Source of the DNA: an uncultured Pseudomonadales bacterium
GTDB taxonomy: Bacteria; Pseudomonadota; Gammaproteobacteria; Pseudomonadales; IMCC2047
Length of the DNA: 6,171 nt
Direction: 5' to 3'
NCBI GenBank assembly: GCA_947258895.1
Contig: CAMYKE010000090.1
Coordinates: 1 to 6,171, forward strand
Shown: positions 3,962 to 6,171 of the stretch, in pieces
Layout: every line of letters starts with the position of its first letter
Numbering within the stretch: the first letter of the stretch is position 1
Program-made: the position numbers and the translations under genes
The notes under the pieces: generated by a model
Database searches by the model: none
The model's input: only the letters and a program-made list of their open reading frames with translations
What the model was told of the DNA's origin: nothing

Positions 3962-6082
3962 TTGTTATTGATTTCCGAATTTTCTGAAACGTTATCGTCC
4001 TACCTTGAGCCTGACCAGATCAAGGGAGTCAACCGTGCCTACTATTACGCCGAGCAGGCTCATGACGGCCAGTTCCGGCGTACGGGCGACCCCTATATCA
4101 CCCACCCCCTCGCGGTCGCCAATATTCTCGCGGAAATGCGCATGGATCCGCAGAGCCTGAAAGCCGCGCTGTTGCACGATGTGATTGAGGATACCGGCGT
4201 CAGCAAGGCAGCCCTCGCCCATCAGTTTGAGGATACGGTGGCGGAGCTGGTGGACGGGGTGAGCAAATTGACCCACCTCGAGTTTGAGACCATCGCCGAG
4301 GCGCAGGCAGAAAATTTTCAGAAAATGGCGCTCGCGATGGCCGAGGACATTCGCGTTATCCTGATCAAACTGGCCGACCGCCTGCACAATATGCGCACAC
4401 TCGATGCGCTGGACCATGAAAAGCGTCGTCGTATTGCCCGCGAGACCCTCGACCTGTACGCGCCGATTGCCAATCGTCTGGGGATGAATAACGTGCGAAT
4501 AGAGTTGGAGGAACTGGGCTTCAAGGCCCTGCATCCAATGCGCTCGGAACGAATCCTGCAAGCGGTGAAACGGGCACGAGGCAATCGCCGCGAAATCGTC
4601 GACAAAATCCAGAAAACACTTGAAGACTACCTGAATGCCGAGCAGCTACCGGGGCGTGTTTTTGGCAGGGAAAAGCACCTGAACAGCATCTACCAGAAGA
4701 TGCGCCTGCAGCGGAAATCCCTGAACAACATCATGGATGTGTACGCATTTCGTATCATTACCAATAACGTAGACAACTGCTATCGCATCCTCGGCGCCGT
4801 GCACAATCTTTACAAACCGGTAGAGGGGCGCTTCAAGGACTATATCGCGATCCCCAAGGCGAACGGTTATCAGTCCCTGCACACCATATTGTTTGGTATG
4901 CATGGCGTGCCCATCGAAATCCAGATCCGTACCGAGGAGATGGAGGAAATGGCCAACAATGGCATCGCCGCGCACTGGCGCTACAAGAACAACGAGTATA
5001 CCGACCGCCCCGACTTACGTGCCAGGCAGTGGGTCCAGGATCTGCTCGAAATGCAGCAACGTGCGGGCAATCCGCTGGAGTTCATTGAGAACGTCAAAAC
5101 CGAGCTGTTTCCCCATGACGTATTCGTGTTTACCCCGCGCGGCAAGATTCTCGGGCTGCCCTCCGGTGCCACCCCGGTAGATTTCGCCTATGCGGTACAT
5201 ACCGATATCGGCAACACCTGCGTGGCATGCCGCATCAATCGGCGCCTCGCTCCCTTGAGTACCGTGCTGCAAAGTGGCCAAACGGTGGAAATCATCACGG
5301 CGCCCAGCGCCCGTCCCAACTTGTCATGGCTGAATTTCGTAATCACCGGCAAGGCGCGCAGTGGCATCCGCCATTTTCTCAAGCTCCAGAAACGTTCGGA
5401 CGCGATTGAGCTTGGCAAACGCTTGCTTAGCAGGGCGCTGCTGGATATGCATACCAGTCTGGAAAAGATCGGAGAATACGAACTCAATCAGGTACTGGAA
5501 GCAACCAACAGCGCCTCGCCCGACGACCTGTTTGCCGATATCGGGCTGGGAGACCGAATGGCCTATGCGATCGCCCGCATGATCGTGGAAGCCGGGGGTG
5601 CGACGAACCCCGCCAAATCTGACCAGAAAAAGGACCCGGCCAGCTTTGCCGTGCAGGGCTCTGAAGGGCTGGTCCTTAAATTTGCCAAATGCTGTCACCC
5701 GATTCCGGGGGAATCGATCGTCGGTCATTTGAGTGTAGGTAAGGGCATGGTGATTCACCGCGACAGTTGCCGGAATATCAAGGACATTCGCGATAATCCG
5801 GAAAAATGCGTGCAGGTCAACTGGGATGAGGAAGTGCAGGGAGAATTTACGGTAGCGCTGCGGGTGGAGGTAATCAACCAGCGCGGCGTCGTCGCTACCA
5901 TTGCAACCCTGGTGACCGCCGCCGACGCCAACATCGAGAAAATCAGTATTGAGGAGCGTGACGCCCGCCTCAGCCTGATTCACCTGGAAATCTATATCAA
6001 GGACCGTCTGCACCTCGCCAGGGTGATGCGCAAGATTCGCAACAACAAAGCCGTGAACCGCATCTCGCGGGTACGCAGTTAG
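3962..6082 (+). CDS. spoT: Bifunctional (p)ppGpp synthetase/hydrolase SpoT
   Basis: SpoT makes (p)ppGpp from ATP plus GDP/GTP and hydrolyses it back, setting the alarmone level during starvation. The 706-residue protein matches SpoT throughout (E. coli 702). The HD hydrolase domain has THP (47-49), ALLHDVIEDT (69-78, with H72/D73 and E76/D77) and LIKLADRLHNMRTL (134-147). The synthetase domain has GREKHLNSIYQKM (235-247), RFKD (290-293), the G-loop YIAIPKANGYQSLHT (294-308) and EIQIRT (319-324, E319). RFKD is the RXKD form found in bifunctional Rel/SpoT proteins, whereas RelA has EXDD, so this is SpoT and not RelA. The TGS domain is at about 385-447 with AYAVHTDIG. The zinc-finger-like part has C577, C578, H600 and C603, and a C-terminal ACT domain spans about 628-702. 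The synthetase motif appears intact. The start codon is TTG. The 196-base gap from rpoZ holds a possible separate promoter. Confidence 0.97.
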   Translation: MLLISEFSETLSSYLEPDQIKGVNRAYYYAEQAHDGQFRRTGDPYITHPLAVANILAEMRMDPQSLKAALLHDVIEDTGVSKAALAHQFEDTVAELVDGVSKLTHLEFETIAEAQAENFQKMALAMAEDIRVILIKLADRLHNMRTLDALDHEKRRRIARETLDLYAPIANRLGMNNVRIELEELGFKALHPMRSERILQAVKRARGNRREIVDKIQKTLEDYLNAEQLPGRVFGREKHLNSIYQKMRLQRKSLNNIMDVYAFRIITNNVDNCYRILGAVHNLYKPVEGRFKDYIAIPKANGYQSLHTILFGMHGVPIEIQIRTEEMEEMANNGIAAHWRYKNNEYTDRPDLRARQWVQDLLEMQQRAGNPLEFIENVKTELFPHDVFVFTPRGKILGLPSGATPVDFAYAVHTDIGNTCVACRINRRLAPLSTVLQSGQTVEIITAPSARPNLSWLNFVITGKARSGIRHFLKLQKRSDAIELGKRLLSRALLDMHTSLEKIGEYELNQVLEATNSASPDDLFADIGLGDRMAYAIARMIVEAGGATNPAKSDQKKDPASFAVQGSEGLVLKFAKCCHPIPGESIVGHLSVGKGMVIHRDSCRNIKDIRDNPEKCVQVNWDEEVQGEFTVALRVEVINQRGVVATIATLVTAADANIEKISIEERDARLSLIHLEIYIKDRLHLARVMRKIRNNKAVNRISRVRS

Positions 6083-6135
6083 CCTAAGCTGTACCCGACA
6101 ACGACCGTTCCGCCCGGCACGCCCGGGCATAACCC

Positions 6136-6141
6136 GAGGAA
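6136..6141 (+). promoter_or_regulatory. Shine-Dalgarno sequence for the gene after spoT
   Basis: GAGGAA is the strongest ribosome-binding sequence in the window and lies 11 bases before ATG 6153. A TTG at 6148 is better spaced but meets a stop two codons later, so the ATG is the start. Confidence 0.5.
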
Positions 6142-6152
6142 ATCACATTGCT

Positions 6153-6171
6153 ATGAGCAACCGTTCTGTTA
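6153..6171 (+). CDS. ridA: Start of a gene, probably ridA (partial, cut by window edge)
   Basis: ATG 6153 opens a frame reading MSNRSV before the window ends. A good GAGGAA lies upstream and the gap from the spoT stop is 70 bases. The call rests on gene order: in Pseudomonas, spoT is followed by a RidA (YjgF/YER057c/UK114) protein, a small imine/enamine deaminase that clears reactive products of PLP enzymes. RidA proteins often start with a short polar stretch like this one, but six residues cannot prove the family. Confidence 0.4.

Noticed and set aside
6105..6128. Possible terminator hairpin after spoT (GCCCG ... CGGGC)
   Set aside because: The stem is short, the palindrome GCCCGGGC is ambiguous, and no T-run follows. 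A downstream gene with a good Shine-Dalgarno sequence begins soon after.
5324..6130. 268-codon minus-strand open frame opposite the end of spoT
   Set aside because: It is a mirror of spoT codon bias in GC-rich DNA. The plus strand encodes a full, conserved SpoT and the antisense protein resembles no family.
1..6171. Mobile elements, CRISPR, toxin-antitoxin, defence genes, tRNA or rRNA
   Set aside because: The window is densely packed with recognised housekeeping genes. No transposase, terminal repeats, spaced repeat array or RNA gene was seen.

Overview
The window is a stretch of ordinary gammaproteobacterial housekeeping chromosome. From left to right it carries pyrE and rph on the minus strand, then yicC, gmk, rpoZ and spoT on the plus strand, with the first codons of a probable ridA at the right edge. 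Moderately high GC, the gene order rph<>yicC-gmk-rpoZ-spoT-(ridA), and protein wording close to Pseudomonas (for example the SpoT segment RAYYYAEQAHDGQ and the omega start [20 protein letters not shown]) point to a Pseudomonas-like or related marine-type gammaproteobacterium. The exact genus cannot be read from this window.

Left half, minus strand: rph (RNase PH, 239 aa) is followed by pyrE (orotate phosphoribosyltransferase, 218 aa). The 104 bases between them are filled exactly by a 35-codon Arg-rich open frame whose ATG overlaps the rph stop (ATGA) and whose TAA abuts the pyrE ATG. The same DNA can form competing hairpins, so this is the most likely place for a pyrE control element. A further partial frame starts at the pyrE stop (TAATG) and runs off the left edge.

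Centre: rph and yicC diverge from a 237-base intergenic region. Its key element is a perfect 12-bp inverted repeat (1594-1605 / 1620-1631) in which each arm contains an outward-facing TATAAT.

Right half, plus strand: yicC (YicC-type endoribonuclease), gmk (guanylate kinase), rpoZ (RNA polymerase omega) and spoT (bifunctional (p)ppGpp synthetase/hydrolase). These form a functional theme: Gmk makes GDP, SpoT makes and degrades (p)ppGpp from GDP/GTP, and omega forms part of a ppGpp site on RNA polymerase. A good sigma70-type promoter with a GC-rich discriminator overlaps the gmk stop and would drive rpoZ-spoT. A second, weaker one lies in the 196-base rpoZ-spoT gap. Omega carries an unusual 56-residue acidic tail with no Lys or Arg, and spoT must start at a TTG.

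I see no mobile element, CRISPR array, tRNA/rRNA or defence system. All full-length genes belong to known families. Any novelty lies in the regulatory DNA and the omega tail, not in a new system.
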